Part shown: piece after piece, positions 33,605 to 45,493 of the stretch | Layout of the letters: each line of letters starts with the position of its first letter | Position numbering within the stretch: position 1 is the first letter of the stretch | Assembly (NCBI RefSeq): GCF_048569485.1 | Contig: NW_027445266.1 | Span: 1-64,000 of the forward strand | Direction: 5' to 3' | DNA from: Anomaloglossus baeobatrachus | Taxonomy: Eukaryota > Chordata > Amphibia > Anura > Aromobatidae | Length of the DNA stretch: 64,000 nt | Made by a program: the position numbers and the translations under genes | Notes under the pieces: model-generated | The model's input: the letters and a program-made list of their open reading frames with translations, nothing else | The model's database searches: none | What the model was told of the DNA's origin: nothing

Positions 33605-34994
33605 CTTCTTAACCCAGTTTCCAAAAGCAGAACTCAATTCACCTGATTCATATTAGCCCGATTTAATGAATTGGAAGAAAGCATACGTCTTCATATGCAC
33701 CTCAATTTGGCCCATTCACTTTTCACACTTCCTCCTTTTGTTTTTTATCTTTCACACTTTTGACTTTCTTTATTCATCCAAATAGCAAACTCATCACCAC
33801 TCAACCTGACCAACTCGGCTATGTCCCCGTGCTGCAGTTCTCTGTCTTATCTAGATCATTTGCAATTGAATGGAATAGATCCCTTTTGGACAAAGTGGAT
33901 TCACCTGCTGCTGCAGTGACCACAGGTGTGATAACATCTAGAATTGGCATCTGGTGCGATCTCTCCGCTTCCACTCCAAAGAAAGTTACCTGTTTATTCC
34001 TATCATGCATTGGTTTTTGGGGTTTTCTTTGAGTAATGATGATCTCTTTAGTAGTCTGTTGGCGCCCTCTCCTGGAGGAATAGTTTGCTTGCTCTTGGAC
34101 ATTCTAAAAGAGAGGTCATGATAGACATTGAGCTTCTGAGCTCAATTGGGGACAGTCATGGGTGATGAATGTTTGCAACCTACTGCGAAGCCTCATACCG
34201 CAATATAAGGAACGTCAAATACTAAGAAAGGGCGGCCTATGAAAGAATTACTACTTTCAATAAGTACACTTAAACGGCTAATTGGGAATAGAAAAACTGT
34301 AAAAAGCCCTCTGAGAAAGCCCCCCTCTAACCTTTGATAGTAAGCTTTTCTGTAGTCTGCCTGTTGATGTATTTTCCGTTTGAACTGTGCACAACATGAA
34401 GAGACGGAACACTGGCGGCTTGTCACAATGCCCCCCGATGACATCACAATAGCGCTGCTGCCTAGAAAACAAGCTGCGCAGAAGAAGTTGTTCTTTGGGT
34501 GGGAGGGTGGGCTAGTGGAAGGAGGGGGCAATCTCTTTTTTTCCCGGGTGGTAGGGGGATGACAGGAGAAGGGAAGCGGGTGGTGAGAAAGGTACAGAGG
34601 GCAGGGTTTGGGGGCTGGGAAGGAAAGGGAAAAGATTAGGGTTTGGGGATGATGAAAGGGCTTTCTACGGGTAAGGATGGCAAAGGGTGGCAGTGACGGA
34701 AAGTCAGGCAACCTGTCCTGTCCGTCTTTTTGTATCGTGAATTGGAAAGACTGCAAGGGGGAGGGGAGTTGCTTGCGCCCTAAAGGAGGAGTTATTCAGA
34801 TTCATTGCAGTGGGCGGCGGCTGCAAAACGCACCATTCTTCTTGTTTTGGCTCTGCAAAGCAGCCTTTTCAAGGGTTGGCTTGGGTGACAAAATGTCTTG
34901 TGTAGGCGTGGGTTTGTCTCCCTCTCGCTCTCTCTCCCTAAGATGTGTCCGGCATAGGCCAGGGTGCCACTCGAGGCCCAAACCAATTCTGGTT

Positions 34995-35182
34995 ATCGCT
35001 TCTCGGCCTTTTGGCTAAGATCAAGTGTAGTATCTGTTCTTATCAGTTTAATATCTGATACGTCCCCTATCTGGGGACCATATATTAAATGGATTTTTAG
35101 AACAGGGAGATGGAAAAAGAGCTTGCTCTGTCCACTCCACGCATTGACCTGGTATTGCAGTACCTCCAGGAACGGTGCACCC
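34995..35182 (+). ncRNA. RNU2: U2 snRNA, copy 19
   Basis: Uninterrupted copy, no change seen. PSE 34933-34950, 3' box 35195-35209. Confidence 0.97.
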
Positions 35183-36572
35183 CTTCTTAACCCAGTTTCC
35201 AAAAGCAGAACTCAATTCACCTGATTCATATTAGCCCGATTTAATGAATTGGAAGAAAGCATACGTCTTCATATGCACCTCAATTTGGCCCATTCACTTT
35301 TCACACTTCCTCCTTTTGTTTTTTATCTTTCACACTTTTGACTTTCTTTATTCATCCAAATAGCAAACTCATCACCACTCAACCTGACCAACTCGGCTAT
35401 GTCCCCGTGCTGCAGTTCTCTGTCTTATCTAGATCATTTGCAATTGAATGGAATAGATCCCTTTTGGACAAAGTGGATTCACCTGCTGCTGCAGTGACCA
35501 CAGGTGTGATAACATCTAGAATTGGCATCTGGTGCGATCTCTCCGCTTCCACTCCAAAGAAAGTTACCTGTTTATTCCTATCATGCATTGGTTTTTGGGG
35601 TTTTCTTTGAGTAATGATGATCTCTTTAGTAGTCTGTTGGCGCCCTCTCCTGGAGGAATAGTTTGCTTGCTCTTGGACATTCTAAAAGAGAGGTCATGAT
35701 AGACATTGAGCTTCTGAGCTCAATTGGGGACAGTCATGGGTGATGAATGTTTGCAACCTACTGCGAAGCCTCATACCGCAATATAAGGAACGTCAAATAC
35801 TAAGAAAGGGCGGCCTATGAAAGAATTACTACTTTCAATAAGTACACTTAAACGGCTAATTGGGAATAGAAAAACTGTAAAAAGCCCTCTGAGAAAGCCC
35901 CCCTCTAACCTTTGATAGTAAGCTTTTCTGTAGTCTGCCTGTTGATGTATTTTCCGTTTGAACTGTGCACAACATGAAGAGACGGAACACTGGCGGCTTG
36001 TCACAATGCCCCCCGATGACATCACAATAGCGCTGCTGCCTAGAAAACAAGCTGCGCAGAAGAAGTTGTTCTTTGGGTGGGAGGGTGGGCTAGTGGAAGG
36101 AGGGGGCAATCTCTTTTTTTCCCGGGTGGTAGGGGGATGACAGGAGAAGGGAAGCGGGTGGTGAGAAAGGTACAGAGGGCAGGGTTTGGGGGCTGGGAAG
36201 GAAAGGGAAAAGATTAGGGTTTGGGGATGATGAAAGGGCTTTCTACGGGTAAGGATGGCAAAGGGTGGCAGTGACGGAAAGTCAGGCAACCTGTCCTGTC
36301 CGTCTTTTTGTATCGTGAATTGGAAAGACTGCAAGGGGGAGGGGAGTTGCTTGCGCCCTAAAGGAGGAGTTATTCAGATTCATTGCAGTGGGCGGCGGCT
36401 GCAAAACGCACCATTCTTCTTGTTTTGGCTCTGCAAAGCAGCCTTTTCAAGGGTTGGCTTGGGTGACAAAATGTCTTGTGTAGGCGTGGGTTTGTCTCCC
36501 TCTCGCTCTCTCTCCCTAAGATGTGTCCGGCATAGGCCAGGGTGCCACTCGAGGCCCAAACCAATTCTGGTT

Positions 36573-36760
36573 ATCGCTTCTCGGCCTTTTGGCTAAGATC
36601 AAGTGTAGTATCTGTTCTTATCAGTTTAATATCTGATACGTCCCCTATCTGGGGACCATATATTAAATGGATTTTTAGAACAGGGAGATGGAAAAAGAGC
36701 TTGCTCTGTCCACTCCACGCATTGACCTGGTATTGCAGTACCTCCAGGAACGGTGCACCC
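36573..36760 (+). ncRNA. RNU2: U2 snRNA, copy 20
   Basis: Uninterrupted copy. PSE 36511-36528, 3' box 36773-36787. The following spacer has G to A at 37318. Confidence 0.97.
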
Positions 36761-38150
36761 CTTCTTAACCCAGTTTCCAAAAGCAGAACTCAATTCACCT
36801 GATTCATATTAGCCCGATTTAATGAATTGGAAGAAAGCATACGTCTTCATATGCACCTCAATTTGGCCCATTCACTTTTCACACTTCCTCCTTTTGTTTT
36901 TTATCTTTCACACTTTTGACTTTCTTTATTCATCCAAATAGCAAACTCATCACCACTCAACCTGACCAACTCGGCTATGTCCCCGTGCTGCAGTTCTCTG
37001 TCTTATCTAGATCATTTGCAATTGAATGGAATAGATCCCTTTTGGACAAAGTGGATTCACCTGCTGCTGCAGTGACCACAGGTGTGATAACATCTAGAAT
37101 TGGCATCTGGTGCGATCTCTCCGCTTCCACTCCAAAGAAAGTTACCTGTTTATTCCTATCATGCATTGGTTTTTGGGGTTTTCTTTGAGTAATGATGATC
37201 TCTTTAGTAGTCTGTTGGCGCCCTCTCCTGGAGGAATAGTTTGCTTGCTCTTGGACATTCTAAAAGAGAGGTCATGATAGACATTGAGCTTCTGAGCTCA
37301 ATTGGGGACAGTCATGGATGATGAATGTTTGCAACCTACTGCGAAGCCTCATACCGCAATATAAGGAACGTCAAATACTAAGAAAGGGCGGCCTATGAAA
37401 GAATTACTACTTTCAATAAGTACACTTAAACGGCTAATTGGGAATAGAAAAACTGTAAAAAGCCCTCTGAGAAAGCCCCCCTCTAACCTTTGATAGTAAG
37501 CTTTTCTGTAGTCTGCCTGTTGATGTATTTTCCGTTTGAACTGTGCACAACATGAAGAGACGGAACACTGGCGGCTTGTCACAATGCCCCCCGATGACAT
37601 CACAATAGCGCTGCTGCCTAGAAAACAAGCTGCGCAGAAGAAGTTGTTCTTTGGGTGGGAGGGTGGGCTAGTGGAAGGAGGGGGCAATCTCTTTTTTTCC
37701 CGGGTGGTAGGGGGATGACAGGAGAAGGGAAGCGGGTGGTGAGAAAGGTACAGAGGGCAGGGTTTGGGGGCTGGGAAGGAAAGGGAAAAGATTAGGGTTT
37801 GGGGATGATGAAAGGGCTTTCTACGGGTAAGGATGGCAAAGGGTGGCAGTGACGGAAAGTCAGGCAACCTGTCCTGTCCGTCTTTTTGTATCGTGAATTG
37901 GAAAGACTGCAAGGGGGAGGGGAGTTGCTTGCGCCCTAAAGGAGGAGTTATTCAGATTCATTGCAGTGGGCGGCGGCTGCAAAACGCACCATTCTTCTTG
38001 TTTTGGCTCTGCAAAGCAGCCTTTTCAAGGGTTGGCTTGGGTGACAAAATGTCTTGTGTAGGCGTGGGTTTGTCTCCCTCTCGCTCTCTCTCCCTAAGAT
38101 GTGTCCGGCATAGGCCAGGGTGCCACTCGAGGCCCAAACCAATTCTGGTT

Positions 38151-38338
38151 ATCGCTTCTCGGCCTTTTGGCTAAGATCAAGTGTAGTATCTGTTCTTATC
38201 AGTTTAATATCTGATACGTCCCCTATCTGGGGACCATATATTAAATGGATTTTTAGAACAGGGAGATGGAAAAAGAGCTTGCTCTGTCCACTCCACGCAT
38301 TGACCTGGTATTGCAGTACCTCCAGGAACGGTGCACCC
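38151..38338 (+). ncRNA. RNU2: U2 snRNA, copy 21
   Basis: Uninterrupted copy. PSE 38089-38106, 3' box 38351-38365. The following spacer has G to C at 39116. Confidence 0.97.
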
Positions 38339-39728
38339 CTTCTTAACCCAGTTTCCAAAAGCAGAACTCAATTCACCTGATTCATATTAGCCCGATTTAA
38401 TGAATTGGAAGAAAGCATACGTCTTCATATGCACCTCAATTTGGCCCATTCACTTTTCACACTTCCTCCTTTTGTTTTTTATCTTTCACACTTTTGACTT
38501 TCTTTATTCATCCAAATAGCAAACTCATCACCACTCAACCTGACCAACTCGGCTATGTCCCCGTGCTGCAGTTCTCTGTCTTATCTAGATCATTTGCAAT
38601 TGAATGGAATAGATCCCTTTTGGACAAAGTGGATTCACCTGCTGCTGCAGTGACCACAGGTGTGATAACATCTAGAATTGGCATCTGGTGCGATCTCTCC
38701 GCTTCCACTCCAAAGAAAGTTACCTGTTTATTCCTATCATGCATTGGTTTTTGGGGTTTTCTTTGAGTAATGATGATCTCTTTAGTAGTCTGTTGGCGCC
38801 CTCTCCTGGAGGAATAGTTTGCTTGCTCTTGGACATTCTAAAAGAGAGGTCATGATAGACATTGAGCTTCTGAGCTCAATTGGGGACAGTCATGGGTGAT
38901 GAATGTTTGCAACCTACTGCGAAGCCTCATACCGCAATATAAGGAACGTCAAATACTAAGAAAGGGCGGCCTATGAAAGAATTACTACTTTCAATAAGTA
39001 CACTTAAACGGCTAATTGGGAATAGAAAAACTGTAAAAAGCCCTCTGAGAAAGCCCCCCTCTAACCTTTGATAGTAAGCTTTTCTGTAGTCTGCCTGTTG
39101 ATGTATTTTCCGTTTCAACTGTGCACAACATGAAGAGACGGAACACTGGCGGCTTGTCACAATGCCCCCCGATGACATCACAATAGCGCTGCTGCCTAGA
39201 AAACAAGCTGCGCAGAAGAAGTTGTTCTTTGGGTGGGAGGGTGGGCTAGTGGAAGGAGGGGGCAATCTCTTTTTTTCCCGGGTGGTAGGGGGATGACAGG
39301 AGAAGGGAAGCGGGTGGTGAGAAAGGTACAGAGGGCAGGGTTTGGGGGCTGGGAAGGAAAGGGAAAAGATTAGGGTTTGGGGATGATGAAAGGGCTTTCT
39401 ACGGGTAAGGATGGCAAAGGGTGGCAGTGACGGAAAGTCAGGCAACCTGTCCTGTCCGTCTTTTTGTATCGTGAATTGGAAAGACTGCAAGGGGGAGGGG
39501 AGTTGCTTGCGCCCTAAAGGAGGAGTTATTCAGATTCATTGCAGTGGGCGGCGGCTGCAAAACGCACCATTCTTCTTGTTTTGGCTCTGCAAAGCAGCCT
39601 TTTCAAGGGTTGGCTTGGGTGACAAAATGTCTTGTGTAGGCGTGGGTTTGTCTCCCTCTCGCTCTCTCTCCCTAAGATGTGTCCGGCATAGGCCAGGGTG
39701 CCACTCGAGGCCCAAACCAATTCTGGTT

Positions 39729-39769
39729 ATCGCTTCTCGGCCTTTTGGCTAAGATCAAGTGTAGTATCT
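39729..39769 (+). pseudogene. RNU2: U2 snRNA copy 22, 5' part (nt 1-41), split by short insert
   Basis: U2 sequence is unchanged up to ATCT (nt 38-41) and then stops abruptly. The PSE at 39667-39684 is intact. Confidence 0.96.
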
Positions 39770-40609
39770 TTCGAAAAGGTGGTTTAAGGCTCCGGCCACC
39801 TTAGTACAATGATGCAATGCACACTGGAAGGTTGCGCTTGTTAGTACTTTGGGAGGATAGTATATCCATCTAGAGGAAACCATGGCCCTACCAGGATCGA
39901 GGCTATTAGACTGAGTAAGTGTGAGGGTTATGGTGCAATGTGCCCCAGGAATGGACACCCTGGAGGGAGTCTGAACTTGCTAGGTTGGGACCCTGGTAAG
40001 CCTCAGACTCTGTCGCACGCCGCGCCTTGCCTATTCATACTTTCCAAGCATATTGCCCTATCCCGGCCTTCTGGCTAAGAAGGGAAATTTTTATAATCCC
40101 GGTCGGAGGTCCGGTCAGCTTTGGGCTGAGAAACCAACACCCGGTTGGAGGTCCGGGTCAGCTTTGGCTGAGAAACCAACACCCGGTTGGAGGTCCGGTT
40201 AGCCTTGGGTTGAGAAACCAACACCCGGTTGGAGGTCCGGTCAGCCTTGGGCTGAGAAACCAACACCCGGTTGGAGGTCCGGTCAGCCTTGGGCTGAGAA
40301 ACCAACACCGGTTGACGGTCCGGGCAGTCTCGGCTGCGAAACCAACGACTAGTAGCTCCCTACTCCACTTGGGTAAGATGCCTCGGTGGACGCTGGGAGC
40401 AACAACAAGGCTCAACCAGGCTTTGGCTTGGGGGAGCACCGAAGATCCCTGACCCTCGCTGTGGCCTTCTGGCTCGGAGGGACGGGGTTGATTTTTGGGG
40501 ATCCTCTTCTCACGGAGGGGTCCACACGAATCCTAGCCTTTGCACTGTTTTTGGTGTGACTTCGGTCATGCATTTTTGCGGTGCTTTGGAAAGCTTCATT
40601 AAATCAAAA
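39770..40609 (+). mobile_element. Short non-autonomous U2-targeted retroelement, copy A
   Basis: 840 bp of non-array sequence in U2, in the sense orientation. It has a 3-bp duplication TCT (39767-39769 and 40610-40612; 4 bp if the ambiguous A is counted) and a tail TTAAATCAAAA. Parts in order: a 7-bp stem hairpin at the 5' end (39776-39802), a unique region of about 260 bp, a U2 stem-loop-I-like segment (40064-40080), about six copies of a 42-bp hairpin repeat, a second GGCCTTCTGGCT motif (40463-40474), a unique 3' region and the tail. It has no reverse transcriptase, no credible protein and no LTRs. It is clearly related end to end to the inserts at 46927 and 50899, but diverged by perhaps a tenth to a sixth by eye. 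The likely mode is mobilisation in trans by the Keno-like LINE. I do not recognise the family and see no canonical Pol III A and B boxes, so SINE is a working label. Confidence 0.75.
40101..40348 (+). repeat. 42-bp minisatellite with internal hairpin (insert A)
   Basis: About six tandem copies of a 42-bp unit (consensus start GAGAAACCAACACCCGGTTG). Each whole unit contains CCAAC-ACCCG-GTTGG, able to form a 5-bp stem and 5-nt loop. The last copy is degenerate. Since 42 is a multiple of three, open frames run through it on both strands; these are not evidence of coding. Confidence 0.85.
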
Positions 40610-40759
40610 TCTGTTCTTATCATTTTAATATCTGATACGTCCCCTATCTGGGGACCATATATTAAATGGATTTTTAGAACAGGGAGATGGAAAAAGAGCT
40701 TGCTCTGTCCACTCCACGCATTGACCTGGTATTGCAGTACCTCCAGGAACGGTGCACCC
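40610..40759 (+). pseudogene. RNU2: U2 snRNA copy 22, 3' part (nt 39-188)
   Basis: Remainder of the split gene, with 3' box at 40772-40786. Position 40623 (U2 nt 52) is T instead of G; no other copy in the window shows this change. Confidence 0.96.
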
Positions 40760-42149
40760 CTTCTTAACCCAGTTTCCAAAAGCAGAACTCAATTCACCTG
40801 ATTCATATTAGCCCGATTTAATGAATTGGAAGAAAGCATACGTCTTCATATGCACCTCAATTTGGCCCATTCACTTTTCACACTTCCTCCTTTTGTTTTT
40901 TATCTTTCACACTTTTGACTTTCTTTATTCATCCAAATAGCAAACTCATCACCACTCAACCTGACCAACTCGGCTATGTCCCCGTGCTGCAGTTCTCTGT
41001 CTTATCTAGATCATTTGCAATTGAATGGAATAGATCCCTTTTGGACAAAGTGGATTCACCTGCTGCTGCAGTGACCACAGGTGTGATAACATCTAGAATT
41101 GGCATCTGGTGCGATCTCTCCGCTTCCACTCCAAAGAAAGTTACCTGTTTATTCCTATCATGCATTGGTTTTTGGGGTTTTCTTTGAGTAATGATGATCT
41201 CTTTAGTAGTCTGTTGGCGCCCTCTCCTGGAGGAATAGTTTGCTTGCTCTTGGACATTCTAAAAGAGAGGTCATGATAGACATTGAGCTTCTGAGCTCAA
41301 TTGGGGACAGTCATGGGTGATGAATGTTTGCAACCTACTGCGAAGCCTCATACCGCAATATAAGGAACGTCAAATACTAAGAAAGGGCGGCCTATGAAAG
41401 AATTACTACTTTCAATAAGTACACTTAAACGGCTAATTGGGAATAGAAAAACTGTAAAAAGCCCTCTGAGAAAGCCCCCCTCTAACCTTTGATAGTAAGC
41501 TTTTCTGTAGTCTGCCTGTTGATGTATTTTCCGTTTGAACTGTGCACAACATGAAGAGACGGAACACTGGCGGCTTGTCACAATGCCCCCCGATGACATC
41601 ACAATAGCGCTGCTGCCTAGAAAACAAGCTGCGCAGAAGAAGTTGTTCTTTGGGTGGGAGGGTGGGCTAGTGGAAGGAGGGGGCAATCTCTTTTTTTCCC
41701 GGGTGGTAGGGGGATGACAGGAGAAGGGAAGCGGGTGGTGAGAAAGGTACAGAGGGCAGGGTTTGGGGGCTGGGAAGGAAAGGGAAAAGATTAGGGTTTG
41801 GGGATGATGAAAGGGCTTTCTACGGGTAAGGATGGCAAAGGGTGGCAGTGACGGAAAGTCAGGCAACCTGTCCTGTCCGTCTTTTTGTATCGTGAATTGG
41901 AAAGACTGCAAGGGGGAGGGGAGTTGCTTGCGCCCTAAAGGAGGAGTTATTCAGATTCATTGCAGTGGGCGGCGGCTGCAAAACGCACCATTCTTCTTGT
42001 TTTGGCTCTGCAAAGCAGCCTTTTCAAGGGTTGGCTTGGGTGACAAAATGTCTTGTGTAGGCGTGGGTTTGTCTCCCTCTCGCTCTCTCTCCCTAAGATG
42101 TGTCCGGCATAGGCCAGGGTGCCACTCGAGGCCCAAACCAATTCTGGTT

Positions 42150-42337
42150 ATCGCTTCTCGGCCTTTTGGCTAAGATCAAGTGTAGTATCTGTTCTTATCA
42201 GTTTAATATCTGATACGTCCCCTATCTGGGGACCATATATTAAATGGATTTTTAGAACAGGGAGATGGAAAAAGAGCTTGCTCTGTCCACTCCACGCATT
42301 GACCTGGTATTGCAGTACCTCCAGGAACGGTGCACCC
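42150..42337 (+). ncRNA. RNU2: U2 snRNA, copy 23
   Basis: Uninterrupted copy, no change seen. PSE 42088-42105, 3' box 42350-42364. Confidence 0.97.
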
Positions 42338-43727
42338 CTTCTTAACCCAGTTTCCAAAAGCAGAACTCAATTCACCTGATTCATATTAGCCCGATTTAAT
42401 GAATTGGAAGAAAGCATACGTCTTCATATGCACCTCAATTTGGCCCATTCACTTTTCACACTTCCTCCTTTTGTTTTTTATCTTTCACACTTTTGACTTT
42501 CTTTATTCATCCAAATAGCAAACTCATCACCACTCAACCTGACCAACTCGGCTATGTCCCCGTGCTGCAGTTCTCTGTCTTATCTAGATCATTTGCAATT
42601 GAATGGAATAGATCCCTTTTGGACAAAGTGGATTCACCTGCTGCTGCAGTGACCACAGGTGTGATAACATCTAGAATTGGCATCTGGTGCGATCTCTCCG
42701 CTTCCACTCCAAAGAAAGTTACCTGTTTATTCCTATCATGCATTGGTTTTTGGGGTTTTCTTTGAGTAATGATGATCTCTTTAGTAGTCTGTTGGCGCCC
42801 TCTCCTGGAGGAATAGTTTGCTTGCTCTTGGACATTCTAAAAGAGAGGTCATGATAGACATTGAGCTTCTGAGCTCAATTGGGGACAGTCATGGGTGATG
42901 AATGTTTGCAACCTACTGCGAAGCCTCATACCGCAATATAAGGAACGTCAAATACTAAGAAAGGGCGGCCTATGAAAGAATTACTACTTTCAATAAGTAC
43001 ACTTAAACGGCTAATTGGGAATAGAAAAACTGTAAAAAGCCCTCTGAGAAAGCCCCCCTCTAACCTTTGATAGTAAGCTTTTCTGTAGTCTGCCTGTTGA
43101 TGTATTTTCCGTTTGAACTGTGCACAACATGAAGAGACGGAACACTGGCGGCTTGTCACAATGCCCCCCGATGACATCACAATAGCGCTGCTGCCTAGAA
43201 AACAAGCTGCGCAGAAGAAGTTGTTCTTTGGGTGGGAGGGTGGGCTAGTGGAAGGAGGGGGCAATCTCTTTTTTTCCCGGGTGGTAGGGGGATGACAGGA
43301 GAAGGGAAGCGGGTGGTGAGAAAGGTACAGAGGGCAGGGTTTGGGGGCTGGGAAGGAAAGGGAAAAGATTAGGGTTTGGGGATGATGAAAGGGCTTTCTA
43401 CGGGTAAGGATGGCAAAGGGTGGCAGTGACGGAAAGTCAGGCAACCTGTCCTGTCCGTCTTTTTGTATCGTGAATTGGAAAGACTGCAAGGGGGAGGGGA
43501 GTTGCTTGCGCCCTAAAGGAGGAGTTATTCAGATTCATTGCAGTGGGCGGCGGCTGCAAAACGCACCATTCTTCTTGTTTTGGCTCTGCAAAGCAGCCTT
43601 TTCAAGGGTTGGCTTGGGTGACAAAATGTCTTGTGTAGGCGTGGGTTTGTCTCCCTCTCGCTCTCTCTCCCTAAGATGTGTCCGGCATAGGCCAGGGTGC
43701 CACTCGAGGCCCAAACCAATTCTGGTT

Positions 43728-43915
43728 ATCGCTTCTCGGCCTTTTGGCTAAGATCAAGTGTAGTATCTGTTCTTATCAGTTTAATATCTGATACGTCCCC
43801 TATCTGGGGACCATATATTAAATGGATTTTTAGAACAGGGAGATGGAAAAAGAGCTTGCTCTGTCCACTCCACGCATTGACCTGGTATTGCAGTACCTCC
43901 AGGAACGGTGCACCC
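43728..43915 (+). ncRNA. RNU2: U2 snRNA, copy 24
   Basis: Uninterrupted copy, no change seen. PSE 43666-43683, 3' box 43928-43942. Confidence 0.97.
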
Positions 43916-45305
43916 CTTCTTAACCCAGTTTCCAAAAGCAGAACTCAATTCACCTGATTCATATTAGCCCGATTTAATGAATTGGAAGAAAGCATACGTC
44001 TTCATATGCACCTCAATTTGGCCCATTCACTTTTCACACTTCCTCCTTTTGTTTTTTATCTTTCACACTTTTGACTTTCTTTATTCATCCAAATAGCAAA
44101 CTCATCACCACTCAACCTGACCAACTCGGCTATGTCCCCGTGCTGCAGTTCTCTGTCTTATCTAGATCATTTGCAATTGAATGGAATAGATCCCTTTTGG
44201 ACAAAGTGGATTCACCTGCTGCTGCAGTGACCACAGGTGTGATAACATCTAGAATTGGCATCTGGTGCGATCTCTCCGCTTCCACTCCAAAGAAAGTTAC
44301 CTGTTTATTCCTATCATGCATTGGTTTTTGGGGTTTTCTTTGAGTAATGATGATCTCTTTAGTAGTCTGTTGGCGCCCTCTCCTGGAGGAATAGTTTGCT
44401 TGCTCTTGGACATTCTAAAAGAGAGGTCATGATAGACATTGAGCTTCTGAGCTCAATTGGGGACAGTCATGGGTGATGAATGTTTGCAACCTACTGCGAA
44501 GCCTCATACCGCAATATAAGGAACGTCAAATACTAAGAAAGGGCGGCCTATGAAAGAATTACTACTTTCAATAAGTACACTTAAACGGCTAATTGGGAAT
44601 AGAAAAACTGTAAAAAGCCCTCTGAGAAAGCCCCCCTCTAACCTTTGATAGTAAGCTTTTCTGTAGTCTGCCTGTTGATGTATTTTCCGTTTGAACTGTG
44701 CACAACATGAAGAGACGGAACACTGGCGGCTTGTCACAATGCCCCCCGATGACATCACAATAGCGCTGCTGCCTAGAAAACAAGCTGCGCAGAAGAAGTT
44801 GTTCTTTGGGTGGGAGGGTGGGCTAGTGGAAGGAGGGGGCAATCTCTTTTTTTCCCGGGTGGTAGGGGGATGACAGGAGAAGGGAAGCGGGTGGTGAGAA
44901 AGGTACAGAGGGCAGGGTTTGGGGGCTGGGAAGGAAAGGGAAAAGATTAGGGTTTGGGGATGATGAAAGGGCTTTCTACGGGTAAGGATGGCAAAGGGTG
45001 GCAGTGACGGAAAGTCAGGCAACCTGTCCTGTCCGTCTTTTTGTATCGTGAATTGGAAAGACTGCAAGGGGGAGGGGAGTTGCTTGCGCCCTAAAGGAGG
45101 AGTTATTCAGATTCATTGCAGTGGGCGGCGGCTGCAAAACGCACCATTCTTCTTGTTTTGGCTCTGCAAAGCAGCCTTTTCAAGGGTTGGCTTGGGTGAC
45201 AAAATGTCTTGTGTAGGCGTGGGTTTGTCTCCCTCTCGCTCTCTCTCCCTAAGATGTGTCCGGCATAGGCCAGGGTGCCACTCGAGGCCCAAACCAATTC
45301 TGGTT

Positions 45306-45493
45306 ATCGCTTCTCGGCCTTTTGGCTAAGATCAAGTGTAGTATCTGTTCTTATCAGTTTAATATCTGATACGTCCCCTATCTGGGGACCATATATTAAA
45401 TGGATTTTTAGAACAGGGAGATGGAAAAAGAGCTTGCTCTGTCCACTCCACGCATTGACCTGGTATTGCAGTACCTCCAGGAACGGTGCACCC
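45306..45493 (+). ncRNA. RNU2: U2 snRNA, copy 25
   Basis: Uninterrupted copy, no change seen. PSE 45244-45261, 3' box 45506-45520. Confidence 0.97.

Noticed and set aside
39773-39830. CGAAAAGGTGGTTT and GCAATGCACACTGG in insert A recall parts of U1 snRNA
   Set aside because: The similarity is patchy, needs gaps, and the first part is better explained as one arm of a perfect hairpin.
39840-39858. GTTAGTACTTTGGGAGGAT in insert A recalls the 3' half of 5S rRNA, hinting at a 5S-derived head
   Set aside because: The match is short, is not supported in inserts B and C, and no other 5S segment is near it.
40101-40348. Regular repeats suggesting a CRISPR array
   Set aside because: The 42-bp units are directly adjacent with no unique spacers, and the setting is a vertebrate retroelement.
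40027-40452. Repetitive 77-141 codon open frames in the short inserts (also 47226-47579 and 51198-51551)
   Set aside because: The 42-bp minisatellite is a multiple of three, so frames stay open on both strands by default. There is no start context or domain.
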